Made by a program: the position numbers and the translations under genes
NCBI RefSeq assembly: GCF_011075055.1
Contig: NC_058149.1
Coordinates: 573,001-637,000, forward strand
DNA: 64,000 nt
DNA from: Mangifera indica
Lineage: Eukaryota > Streptophyta > Magnoliopsida > Sapindales > Anacardiaceae
Direction: 5' to 3'
Notes under the pieces: model-generated
The model's input: only the letters and a program-made list of their open reading frames with translations
Databases searched by the model: none
What the model was told of the DNA's origin: nothing
Shown here: one piece after another, positions 1 through 30,654 of the stretch
Layout of the letters: every line of letters starts with the position of its first letter
Numbering within the stretch: position 1 is the stretch's first letter

Positions 1-24
1 TTTAAAAACTCCAAGCGCACTAAC

Positions 25-704
25 CCCCAGTGACCGCATTGACATAGAATCCTCCTTAGAAGTAAGCAAAATCTGCACCTCCTCTGTCTTCGGCTCCTCC
101 ATATCCACCTTCATCTTCAAACTCGCCAAAACGTCAGCTGCCGCAGTCTCAAACTATTAAACACACCCATTTCAATCACTCAGAACTTAACAATTATCAA
201 ACCATTACAAAGCAAAATAGAAAATCTATCAAGTCCCATTATATATCACTGAAAAGACGTTGTAATTTTCAAGATTTACCGATATCGTGTCAGATAAATC
301 TCATAACCCTGATTTCTCATGCAGAATCAAATAATAAATAAACACAAAAATGAAAATTTTCCAATGCATACAACAAAATAAGTTTAAATTTAAAAATTAA
401 TCAAAAAATAGCGAGAGAGTACCAAAGGAAGGTAGTCGGCGGGGGAGGAGCGTAGAAGAGAGGGGAGGTCGGCATCGAAGGAGAGTAGGTCCTCAAGGTG
501 AACCAGTAAAAACTTAGGGTTTTCGATCAAGCTTTCTCTGTAAGGGAACACGTTCTTTTCTCTCTCGAAGTTTCTGATGAACTCCTTGAACTTGATCTGG
601 ACCGAGTGGCGCCGCGTAGCCTCCGTCGTCGCTCCTCCCGCAGCGTCCTCAGGGAACTGCGCCTGATCGCTGTAAAACACCGCGCCTTCATCCCATCCCG
701 ACAT
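25..704 (-). CDS. MCM5: MCM5 DNA replication licensing helicase subunit, N-terminal part (truncated by window edge)
   Basis: MCM5 is one of the six subunits of the MCM2-7 replicative helicase loaded at origins in G1. Two coding exons are visible: exon 1 at 423-704 (ATG at 702-704, donor GTACTC) and exon 2 at 25-153 (acceptor TAATAG, donor GTTAGT). The gene continues past the left edge. The protein starts [13 protein letters not shown] and has the MCM N-terminal segment with [18 protein letters not shown] and PADYLPL, then continues in exon 2 with [16 protein letters not shown]. These blocks match the plant MCM5 N-terminus as I know it. The AAA+ ATPase core is not in the window. Identification is firm; the exon 2 donor is inferred from the frame. 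Confidence 0.93.
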
Positions 705-2198
705 CGTTTTTGCAATCTTTTGAGATTCTTCTTCTTCTTCTTCAGCGCTTCAGTGGTTGGAACGGCGAAACAGACTTGCCCTTTGTCTCTCTGCCTAGAA
801 AAAAACAGTGGGAATATGGGTTGCTTTGTTGTTTTTGGCGGGAAGATTTCGCGGGAAAATGTTGATGACGTGGCGCAATGGCACGTGACTAACCCAACCC
901 CGCATTTTTCATATATTTATTATTTTCTAAAAACTCCATTTAATATAAATAATGATAATATTTATATTATCAAATCATAGTATGTGAATTTTTTTTTTAG
1001 AAAATAATAAATAAAATTAACATATAAATTATTTGCACAAAATGTTATATTTATATTATTTGAGATTTAATTTATTTAATGAAAAAATCTGTTAAAATAT
1101 TTCATAGACATTTAGGATAAATTTGATGAAACTTAAAAAAAAGAATAATAATTTGACATTTCATATCAATAAAGCATAAAAAAAATATTAATATGCATAA
1201 CATTATTTGAGGGTGATAAAAGAAAACTAATTAAATAACTAGCAAACTTCTAAATTGTGAGTTCATGTTCTAGACTGTAAAATTCAAAATTAACATCGTA
1301 ACGAATCATTATCCAAAGCAAACGATATTATAATAATAGGTCGAGCTATTAAACCCAATTTTATAAATAGTATCAAAGTGATTTGAAATGAAATCTTAAA
1401 CAATGATGAAATTAACCTAGATGAAATGTTGCATCACGTGCCTTTTATTGAAATCTCACATCAACAAAATACATAAAAGATATTAAATATATATTGTCAT
1501 CTTAGATTGTTTAGAAATAATAAGAGAATATTAAAAGGGGATATCTGACTATTTTCAAGACTTTTTTGCACTATCCACCATCTTATGAGTTAAAGATAGA
1601 TAATCCTAATGAGAATCCTTAAAATTTATGCCCAAAACCAATAAAATTCATATGTTTTTTTTTTTTAAATCCTCCAATTTTAATCATTTTTTGGAGTTAC
1701 AACGGTCAGTAATGCTCAACACTTTTCGGGATATTTATCGCTCTATCCACCTTCTGATAAGTCAAAGTAGGGTTGGATTTGATCTATTCTTCACCACAAA
1801 ACAGGTCATACACGGAGATCATATGCTTTTGTAGGGTTGTATTTGATCTGTTCTCAAATTTGAATCCAAACTGGGATCTAACAAGCCAAATTCGAGCTAA
1901 TGATAAAATACAAGCTGACCAAACATTCAAGCTCGAGTTAGTTTAAGTTAAATCTTGAATAAAATTGTTTTTAGATTGTATTTAAGCCTCAATTTGCCGT
2001 TCTCAAGCTGATCTCAAATTGAGTTTTGTTTGGACTAAACCCAATTTCGCTTTCAGCTGTAACCATATCTATATTTTCATATTAAGATAACATATATATT
2101 AGTTCATACATAGACTAGTATATCCATTTGATTAGCTCCCCGGGTAAGTAATTCCTCTAATCTAATGGGGGAAAATTGTTACATCTATGTCAACAATT
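705..2198. other. Intergenic region between MCM5 start and DCL4 stop
   Basis: The first 200 bp hold the MCM5 leader (with a CTT run near 729-740) and promoter. From about 905 to 2160 it is AT-rich with no supportable gene. At 1825-2060 it has diverged GAGTTTGAG/CAAGCTCGAG-type repeat sequence, probably an old copy of the hAT-type MITE family seen elsewhere. The DCL4 3' UTR should lie directly left of 2199. Confidence 0.6.
833..858 (-). promoter_or_regulatory. Two E2F-type binding sites upstream of MCM5
   Basis: Read on the MCM5 strand, 847-858 is TTTCCCGCGAAA and 833-845 is TTCCCGCCAAAAA. Both contain the E2F core TTTCCCGC/TTSCCGCC. They lie about 130-155 bp upstream of the ATG. MCM genes are established E2F targets at G1/S, so these are probably the cell-cycle control sites. 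A G-box core CACGTG at 882-887 and a TGACGTGG motif at 866-873 lie just beyond. Motifs are seen directly; function is inferred. Confidence 0.7.
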
Positions 2199-21665
<19,467 letters not shown>

Positions 21666-22569
21666 GCGATGCTGAGTAAACACTTCCTCTTCTTCTTCGT
21701 CTTTTTTCTCCGGTCGCTTTTTATCAACGCAACAAGACAAGACGAGACAAAACAAGTCAAGTGAACAGACCCAACAGGGGCATAGTGTAAGAATACAAAG
21801 AACTATATGTCAAGTGTATTTGGTATTGAAAGAATATAAGGCAAAAACTTTAAAGAAACTTACCTTGCTTAGAGACAAAGGATTCGTGCGAATGATGAAA
21901 CAAACGTGCGACCGTAACTTCGGAGACACTTAATACGCTTGTCTTTGGCCGCCTATCTCTGTTCTGATGCCAGCCAGCCAACACTTAGATTCTACGCTGA
22001 AGTGGACTTGTTGAACTTAAAGTCAATTCTTTTTTTTCCTTTTCTTATTTTTATTTTCATGTTTTATTTTTAATAATTTAAAAGATTTAAGGAAATTTTA
22101 TGATACCAAAAATTTAATAAATATCCATAGGATATAGTTATAAATCCTCCAATAAAGAGTATAATTTATGTGTTATTAAATATATTGATATCAAAGTGTT
22201 GTATTAATTTTTGTATCAATCATAATATTTTTATATATAAATTAAGGATAGATTTAGTCAAAGAATTGCCTTCTTAGGCAATCAACCGACCTTAACGTCA
22301 ATTAAAATTTAAAACATGTTCTAAATTTAATGATTAATTATTGATCTCGAACAAATTACTATTTCATACATTTCATTAAGTCAAACATAATCTAATATTT
22401 AAGATAAATTTTTGTTATCACTTGAATAAGATTTGATACTAATGGTTTATTGATTCGATTCAGATTTTAAAGAGTGTCGTGATCTTACGTGGCATTGGTT
22501 ATGACATTAATTCATGGATACTCATGTGTATTATTATAAGGATATTAAATCAATTTTATGGTATATTAA
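21666..22569. other. DCL4 leader/promoter and AT-rich upstream DNA
   Basis: On the DCL4 strand, a consensus donor AAG|GTAAGTTT at about 21864 suggests a 5' UTR intron, but I could not place its acceptor with confidence. From about 22020 to 22569 the DNA is AT-rich and I see no gene. Confidence 0.4.
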
Positions 22570-22578
22570 TAAATTTTA

Positions 22579-24049
22579 GGGAAATTATAATAAATGACCA
22601 AATTACCTCTTTATTAAGTAAAAATGCTCAATTTTACTATTCTTAAGTAAAAATGCCCAAATTCATTATTTCTAAGCAAAAATGCTTTAAATTTTTTTAA
22701 AATATCAAAATTACCCTTCACCGCATATATATAAACCCTCTTACTCACTCTTATTACACACACTTCTCATATCACTCAAACACTCACTCTCACTCCCATT
22801 TTTACTCAATATCAATTAGTACGGATTCGTTCAGAAAGAAAAAATTTGTATTCTTGAATTCAAATCGAAAAAAATCAATTCATGAAAATTATATTGAAAA
22901 TAACATAATATGAATAAATAGATATATTGAAATATCCTAGAATGTCAATAATAAAAAAATTACACGAAAATCTAAAAAAAATATAAATTTTGAAAATTAC
23001 ATGTTCAAATAATTTATGAACGAAAAAAATGAAAAATCGATCAAAAATTTCGTAATTATATCGTAAAATATATCTAAAAAAGCACATCGTAATTACAAAT
23101 ATCAAATTTGAAAATTACATATCAAAAAAGTCTAGCCCGGTCACAAACAAACTCAAAATTATAAAAACCAAAAATCATAAATTTAATAAAATAAAAAAAT
23201 TGTATAATACACATTAAAACAGTTTTATTTTGGCCTCCAAATTAGGCGCAACTGGTGAAGCTAGTTGTCGTTATAGAACTTAAAACAAGCTTCGCGTTGA
23301 TATATTACAGGCCCTGTAACTCCTCCCGGATTAAAAGTTATGGTCGTTTAAAGTCTGCATCATATATACTCTATAATTTAAAAAAAGTTAATTTTCAACC
23401 GACCCACGGTTTTCACGGACTCCCCACGGTTCAGTTTAAAATTTCCCATGGACCCCCGTGGATCTCCCCCTGTTTCCCCTCCCCCTAAAATTTCGAAAAT
23501 GTTAAATTTCTCCCCTATCCCATAGGCGCCCGTGGGAGATTACATAGTGTCAATAGATCTAATCCATTTTCCGATAAAAAATCGTCATTTCAGCCTCTAA
23601 TTTCAACACAAATCAAATCTACACATCCAATAACACAAAACCCCTCAAGAAATTCAAGCAAAACAACCAAGAATCAAAACATTTTATGCATTATTCAAAA
23701 TCGGAACACTAAACATTCAAACCTTAAAATCTCCCTCAAATCTCAATAATCCTAACAATAAATTGATTCAAACAAGATGTGAGATAATGTACTATCCTTA
23801 TTTATCATTTTCAGTTGCCAAAAAATACGAAAATCGATGAAAATCTCTTCCACCGTAAGATAACTATGGGAAAGGTGATTTTCTTTGAATTTGCACAGTG
23901 AAACCGTAGAAAATTACCATAGAAATTCCTTGTTTATATACAAGGGCAATTTCATCATTTCACACAAATTGGATATTTTTGCTTAAATTTATTGTTTTGA
24001 GCAATTTCGTTTAAACCTCCTTAATTTTGGTCATTTATTATAATTTCCC
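22579..24049. mobile_element. Non-autonomous Mutator-like element (MULE)
   Basis: The left end reads GGGAAATTATAATAAATGACC and the right end is its exact inverted complement for more than 20 bp. Weaker inverted similarity runs about 100 bp inward (AAGCAAAAAT words and a CCCTT block on both sides). A 9-bp target duplication TAAATTTTA / TAAACTCTA (22570-22578 and 24050-24058, two mismatches) flanks it. Long terminal inverted repeats with a 9-bp duplication are typical of MULEs. No transposase reading frame is visible. The interior has a GC-richer block at 23250-23540 of unknown origin. Confidence 0.82.
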
Positions 24050-24058
24050 TAAACTCTA

Positions 24059-25165
24059 TGCTATCAACCCTAATAGAAAAGTTGAAATGATATTAATTTT
24101 ACCATAATAGGTTAACAAAATTTTCAAATCTAGAGGGTAAGAATTTGACATTTCATCAAACCTTAAGTGGGTAACAATTATTTGTCCGTTTGAAAAAATA
24201 GTATAATACCAACAAAGGAAAACATATTTATAATTAATTAATTTTAAATTAAAAATAAAATAATATATAATATAATTACATAATTACAAATCAATATTTA
24301 TATGGTATAAGAAAACCACAATAAATTGTTGGTGGGCCTCATGGGCTTGGCTCTTATGATTAAAGCTTCAGGTACTTTGGACTCACAAGGCTTCACATGA
24401 TTAAGATCAAAATCAATCAGGCAAAGAGTATATATCATGACAAGAAAGATAAATACATAAAATATATTAATTTGGGTATTAATAATAATATATTATTATA
24501 TAATTAAGTATAATTATATTTTTAATTTAAAATTATCCAATCACATAGTAACACATTATCATTAATATCCAAATTGATATTCATTATAATGACAATCCAA
24601 AAATTTTTCCTTAACTATATCTCCCTTAACTAAAATCCAAAAATTGTATAAAGACATAATGACAATGTTTTTAGACTTTGATTGGGCTTTAGCTTTGTTA
24701 AAAGGTCAATCTAAGTCTTTTTTAATGATATAAAAACTTCAAGATATACAATAAAAAAACTTCAAGATATACCTAAATGAAATTATGGTATGATGGTGCA
24801 TTACATGTCCTGACAACCTTGGTTCAAGCTCTAATAATTGTAAAATTTTCAAAAATCCTGCTATCATCTGGATCATTGAACCCACTAACTTTACCACGAC
24901 TGAATGACCACTGAGTCCGGACTGAACCAGCTGGTCCCGGTTTCAAAACCGTGCATTACAAATAAGCTTATTTCAGATCAAACATTTTAATTAATACACA
25001 AACTTAACACACTACTCAAACTAAATATAACAATGACACTCGTTATATATGTTATCTACTTGTTTTATATATATATATATATATGTATTGATGTTCTCTT
25101 ATCTGATTATGTATATGAAGCTGCTGCTATGAAGCTTCCATTGTTCTTGCTTCATAGTTCTGCAG
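24059..25165. other. Gene-free AT-rich DNA downstream of the MOL1-like gene
   Basis: No coding region is supported. There is a (TA)n run at about 25063-25084. A CCGGACTGAACCAGCTGGTCCCGG palindrome-like stretch near 24917-24940 resembles other short ACCGGTT-rich repeats in the window (30950-31065, 55830). The 3' UTR of the kinase gene presumably occupies the right end. Confidence 0.5.
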
Positions 25166-28094
25166 TCAAGATAGAAACTTCAATACATCGTCCATGGAAG
25201 GGCGATCAGAGGGACTAGTTCTAGTGCAAAGAATTGCAACATCAAGAACCAATTTTATCTTCTCTAGCAATGAACTGCTTGATCCAATTTCATTTTCATT
25301 GCATATTTCTCTCAGAAGGCCATCTCTTGGCTGGCCTTGAATGTTGCTTCCAGCATTTGTAAGCCTGCCATTTGTTATGATCTCAAGAACGATCTCTCCA
25401 AAGCTGTAGATGTCCATATAGAGCTCCTCCTCGATGCCATTGTTGAATTTACCTGTGTAAATAATGCCCATGTATGGCTTATAAATTTTGCATAAAAGTT
25501 TGAAGCTAAAATGGCAAATGGTAAACTCTACCTGTTTCTGTCCTGGAAGTTGTCGCTGGAATGGAAGCATTTGCTAGCTGTTTTAGTTGTTTGAAGCCGA
25601 ATTCAGCTAGATGGGGTTCCATATTTTCATCAAAAGCTATGTTACTTGACTTCAAATCTCCGTGAGGAATTGCAGGATAGCAATCATGGTGAAGAAAGCA
25701 TAGTCCTCTGGCAATTCCCATCACAATTCTGTATTTTGTAGGCCAATCCTTTTTGGTTCTGATCTTCTCAGACAGATTTCCATTAGGCAAGTAGTCATAC
25801 AGCAGATAAGCTTGATGGTTGTTGTGGCAAAAACCAAGCAATCTGATCAGGTTCTTGTGCCTTGCATTCCCCAACCGCGTTATAAATTCTTCGAGGATTT
25901 TCATTCCCTTTGCTCCCCATTTGATTGTTTTCACTGAAACTGTGATTCCTGTAGGCAGAACTGCCTTGCAAATGGAACCTGACTGTGGGGGCTGCATTGC
26001 TTCCTCTGCATCAGTGGGATTGAAGCTCTTTAAGACATCAGTTGCTTTGAACCGTGGTAGTCCAAGAAATGAGACTATTTTCCACTGGCCTTTACTTCCT
26101 CTTCTGAACCAAAATACCCCAAAAAGTGCAGCTGCAATGAACATGATAACCCCTACACACAGTAGGAGCACAAGTATGAGCTTGCCAGAGCCTTTGCTTC
26201 CAAAAAAAGCCATTGAAGTAGCACATGATTGCAAAGGAGCTCCACATAGCTTTGGATTTCCAACAAATGCACTACTACCTATCAATTTCAATGCCTTTCC
26301 TGGGGGAATGGAGCCAGATATATCATTAAAAGATACATTCAGGAGAACCAAGCTTGAACAATTGCCAAAATTTCGTGGTATTTGACCACTGAAATTGTTA
26401 TGTGACAAGTCTAGGACACTTAAATCAGGAAGATTTGCCAGCCCTTCAGGTATAGCACCAGTCAACTTATTGTTAGCTAAATCAATTTTCTCAAGCGCCC
26501 AACAATTTGATATACTTCCAGGGATAGGCCCTGATAAGTTGTTCATTTGCAATTCAATGACAGTGAGGGATTTGCAGGACTTGAATGGAGGAAGAGTACC
26601 TGTAATGTTACAAGCTGACGCTGAAACATTTTGCAGCTGTGGAAGAGACCAAGTTTTAGGTGGGATGAGGCCTCCAAGCTCTGGATTATTAGAGACATTG
26701 AAGTACTGAAGCTTTGAAGCTTGAGATATATCACTGGGAATCCCACCTGTGAACTTGTTCCTAGACAAGTCTATGTAAGAAATATCAGGAAAATGGCTGA
26801 ATTTCAAAGGGATTTCACCTGAAAATGAATTATCTTCAAGCCTAAGTCTGACAAGAGAGGAGCAATTTGAGAGAGATGGCCAAAGACTGCCGGTAAAATT
26901 ATTTGAAAACAGGATCAACTTGAACAACACACCTCCAGCACAAATATCGGGTGGAATGCTACCAACAAAATTGTTAGTAGAAACATCAACCCATCTAAGC
27001 TTTGAGTTTCTGCCAAGATTCTCAGGAAGTGACCCTGAGAAAAAATTGTTCCAGATGAATAGAATTTCCAGGGATGGAAGTTGGGCTAAGCCTTGGGGAA
27101 CAGTGCCACTCATTTGGTTGTACATAAGACTTAACAAAGTCAGGTTTTTCAGCTCAGAAAAGCTCTCAGGAATAGACCCAGAAAGCAAGTTATCAGAAAG
27201 ATCCAAGCTTGAGAGAGCCTTGATGTTGCTAAACTCCCCTGGAATCTTCCCAGTCAAGTGGTTTTTAAAGAGAAAAAGTGACTCAAGTTTGGTGAGATTG
27301 GAGAGTTGTTTTGGTATTGAACCAGAGAGATTTGCACCAGCAATATCAAGATATTGAATCTCACTCATGTTACCCAATTGCCAAGGAATGCTTCCCCGGT
27401 AAGAGTTGTAGCCAATCTCCATGTGAGTCACAGTCTTGAGATTTCCAAGCTCTGGTGGAATGTTGCCATAGAGAAAGTTACCAGCTAGATGGATAAACTC
27501 CAGTTTCTGGAAAGAACCATACTGAAATGGGATTGGTCCACTGAAGTAACTCCCAGCTAAATTAAGAACCTTGAGATTCTGAAGCTGAGAAGCTTCAACA
27601 GGTAAAGGACCTGAAAAGCTGTTACTAAAGGCATCAAGAACAACCAGGTTTTGAAGACTGTGCAACCCTCCTGGAAAGTGACCAGAAAAATTGTTTCTGC
27701 TGATATCCAAGCTTCTCAAATTAGAAAGACTGAATATTTCAACTGGAAATTGACCAGAGAAAGAGTTATGACTAAGATTAAGATCACCAAGTTCATTGAA
27801 AACCCTCAAGTATTTCCCTGGTAACTCACCAGAAAGCCCTTTTGTGGACAGGTTTAAACCAACGACAATGGAGTTGTTCTTGTTGCATTCAACTCCAGAC
27901 CATGAACAGGCATAGATTTTCCCAGGTGGGTTCTCTCCAGAAGGCACAAACCAATCATCCAAACTGTTAAAATCATCAATAACTTGAGATTTAAAACCAA
28001 GAAGTGCTTCAGAATAAGGATCATTTGCAAATACTAATGAAAAGAACATGAAAGAGATAACAAAAATCAAGTATAGGCAATGAAAAATCTCCAT
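25166..28094 (-). CDS. MOL1: MOL1/TDR-type LRR receptor-like kinase, predicted pseudokinase (949 aa)
   Basis: Exon 1 is 25532-28094 and exon 2 is 25166-25452 (donor GTAGAG, acceptor ACACAG), totalling 2850 bp in frame. The start is the ATG at 28092-28094, which opens a hydrophobic signal peptide. A LRR N-cap (CSWSGVECN) leads into about 20 leucine-rich repeats with LSGSIP-type turns. A C-terminal cap (NPKLCGAPLQSC) and a membrane helix at about 639-662 follow. The kinase-like domain keeps the VAIK lysine (K722) but has HGD instead of HRD (811-813) and EFG instead of DFG (831-833). The glycine loop is not recognisable. Architecture and length best match MOL1, a cambium regulator close to the TDIF receptor TDR/PXY. 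Orthology is inferred from memory of the family; the receptor-kinase class is certain. Confidence 0.85.
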
Positions 28095-30022
28095 TGAAAC
28101 TACCAAGACAAACACACACACTCTCTCTCTTTCTCACTCTCACACCCACAAAATATTACAGAAAAATGTTTTTGTTTTCAGGAAACAAAGAAAATTAAAA
28201 TGTGGGTTGGTGTTTCCATGTTTTTGTGATGGACTTGGATGAATGATGCATGGGAACTAGAGAAAGTGATTAAATTGAAATGAGAATATTATTGGGGTGC
28301 TTTTGGGTGCAAGAGGGGACACTGGAGCAATTAGTTATTTGAATTGTGTTGGCCATTAAGCAATTAACACTTTCCTGTGGCATCTTTATCTTCTTTTTCA
28401 CTGGAGAGAATCCTATAAGCTATGCTATTTTTCAGCATATATCCATTTTAAATGTATGTTTATGAGGACCCAAGCCTGGTTTTTTCTAGCAAAATTTGCA
28501 CAACCATTAAGGCTGCGAGGTCTAGCTCTCTTACAAATATCTGCATGATAATTGTCTATTTTGAACATAATATTTTTTTGGGTTTTCATCTAAAATCACA
28601 AGTTACATGAAATATTCGTACAAATTCAACATTTCTCTCCTGATATGAAATTTGTTTAGGGTATTATAAATTCAAACATAATTTTTTTAATGAAAAACTA
28701 TTTTCTATATGGTATTATCAACTTGTTCGTCATCTAATATTAAAAGACAAAAACTCAACTAAAAATAATTACGTCTAAAATAAGTACACATAATTTTATA
28801 TGTATAAAAAATATATACACATAATTTTATTAATATTTAATATTAAAAGACAAAATTTTAGTCAGAAATTTTATAGAGAGATGACAAACCGGTGTTATTA
28901 ACACTATAAAATTTTATATATTTTTTAATAAAAACTGTAAAATATATCCTTGGAATAATCAACCATAATTTTGATTTATAAATGTGGATTTCAACCCTAA
29001 AACAGTATAAGTAAGATTGTTAGTTAAAAGGTGAGGGATCATGAAAGCTGCTCACAACTTTATATCTTTAATCTTTCTCTTTCATTTATGGATAATGATG
29101 ATGTAGTGTGTTAACTGTTTTTATATTAATGATTTTTCCGATATTTCAGTATCACTTAATCACATATTAATATATTTATTTGGTTAAATAAGTTGATAAA
29201 ATTTATTTATATATATAACAATTCTCTGGAATTAATCAACCGCTGGGTGAAGAATCATGGACCAATTTCATAGTTCACACAAAAATGATTAATTTTGATA
29301 TGAGTTCATCAAATTTTGAATGAAACTAGCCCTGTTCAAGATTAGTTTGAATATAAAAGAATCAGTACAAAATCAATGAAATAAGACTCAAACTCAATAA
29401 AAAATAATTTAACTTTATATTTGATTTAAACCGATTCAAATTTTCAAATTTGAATCGATTTGAATCTAATTTATATATGAAAACAAGTCAGATCCTTATT
29501 AAAACTCGATTTATTCGATTCAAACCCAAATTTAAACTCAAGCAACTTAGATTGAAACTAAACCTAGAAACCATCATTAATACTCTTGTGGAGAATTCTT
29601 AATCTAAATTCTAAAGAACATTAGAAACTGATCACCTAGGCTAAAACCATAAAGTAGAATACATAGTAAGGTTGTGGAATCATATCAAAATATTTATAAT
29701 AAAGAACATAATGATGATATTAACTTTGTTTACACTTTATGACCAACCCAAATCATCCATGCATGCGCACTTTAACTTGATAATTGTTGTGCATTATTGG
29801 AATGTTTTCAGAGTTGGATTAGATGTTGATTCAATAAGGATGTCGATTCTATTCGGCCAATACTCGAATCGATGAACTGTTTAAATATATATTAAAAATA
29901 ATTTAGAATAATTTTGTAAAATTAATCATTAAATATATAATCAAAGTATTTTATATATGAAAATAAATTTGGTTTGATAGCATGCATGCACACATTATAT
30001 TGATGGATGAGGCGTTAGGTTC
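28095..30022. other. Upstream region of the MOL1-like gene, AT-rich
   Basis: The leader contains a CT-rich microsatellite (about 28119-28141). Beyond it the DNA is AT-rich with no gene. At 29330-29560 there is diverged TTTGAATCGATTTGAATC-type repeat sequence, likely an old MITE. Confidence 0.5.
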
Positions 30023-30031
30023 AAGTATTAA

Positions 30032-30645
30032 GGCCAAAAGACTTGTTCCCACCCAAGGTAGAGTGGAAACCCGAAATGTCATCTTCTAACTTTCAAAAAC
30101 TCAAACACTTATCTAAAAATTAAATTCTATTAAAAATCTCAGTTAGGATTAGGGGTAAAATTGTTATTTTAATAATATTATTAAAAAATATATAATTTAT
30201 TAATTTCTCTCGTCAGGTTTTAAAAGCTCACAAATTTGGACATTCCAAAAGTTTCTAGTTTTAAAAAATCACACCCTCCCCCCCAAAACTTGGGTTTTTC
30301 TCTTCACCTCTGGTGTTGGTGGCATCCCCTTTCCACCCTAAATGGTCACCGAGACTAGTTTTCACACTACCCTAGGTTTTGGGGAAGGGGGGAAATGTGA
30401 TTTTTTTTAAAAACTAGAAAACTTTTTGGAATGGGTGAATTTGTTAGTTTTTAAAACCTAGAGGAGGAATCTAATAAATTATATATATATTTTTAAATAT
30501 TATTATAAAATAACGATTTTACCTCTAACCCTAACTGAGATTTTTCACAGAATTTAATTTATGGATAAGTGTTTGGATTTTTTACAGTTGGAGGGTGACA
30601 ATTTAGGTTTTCACTATACCTTAGGTGGGAACAAGTCTTTTGGCC
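30032..30645. mobile_element. Foldback element with very long inverted repeats
   Basis: The 614-bp unit starts GGCCAAAAGACTTGTTCCCA and ends with its inverted complement. The inverted similarity continues, with scattered mismatches, for roughly 250 bp on each side, leaving a short centre. A 9-bp duplication AAGTATTAA / AAACATTAA (30023-30031 and 30646-30654, two mismatches) flanks it. It fits a MULE-type MITE. A transcript across it would form a long hairpin. No protein is encoded. Confidence 0.85.
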
Positions 30646-30654
30646 AAACATTAA

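Noticed and set aside
25819..27357. Plus-strand open frames of 104-188 codons over the LRR kinase
   Set aside because: They lie antisense inside a well-supported exon and show no recognisable domain; repetitive LRR codons make the opposite strand open.
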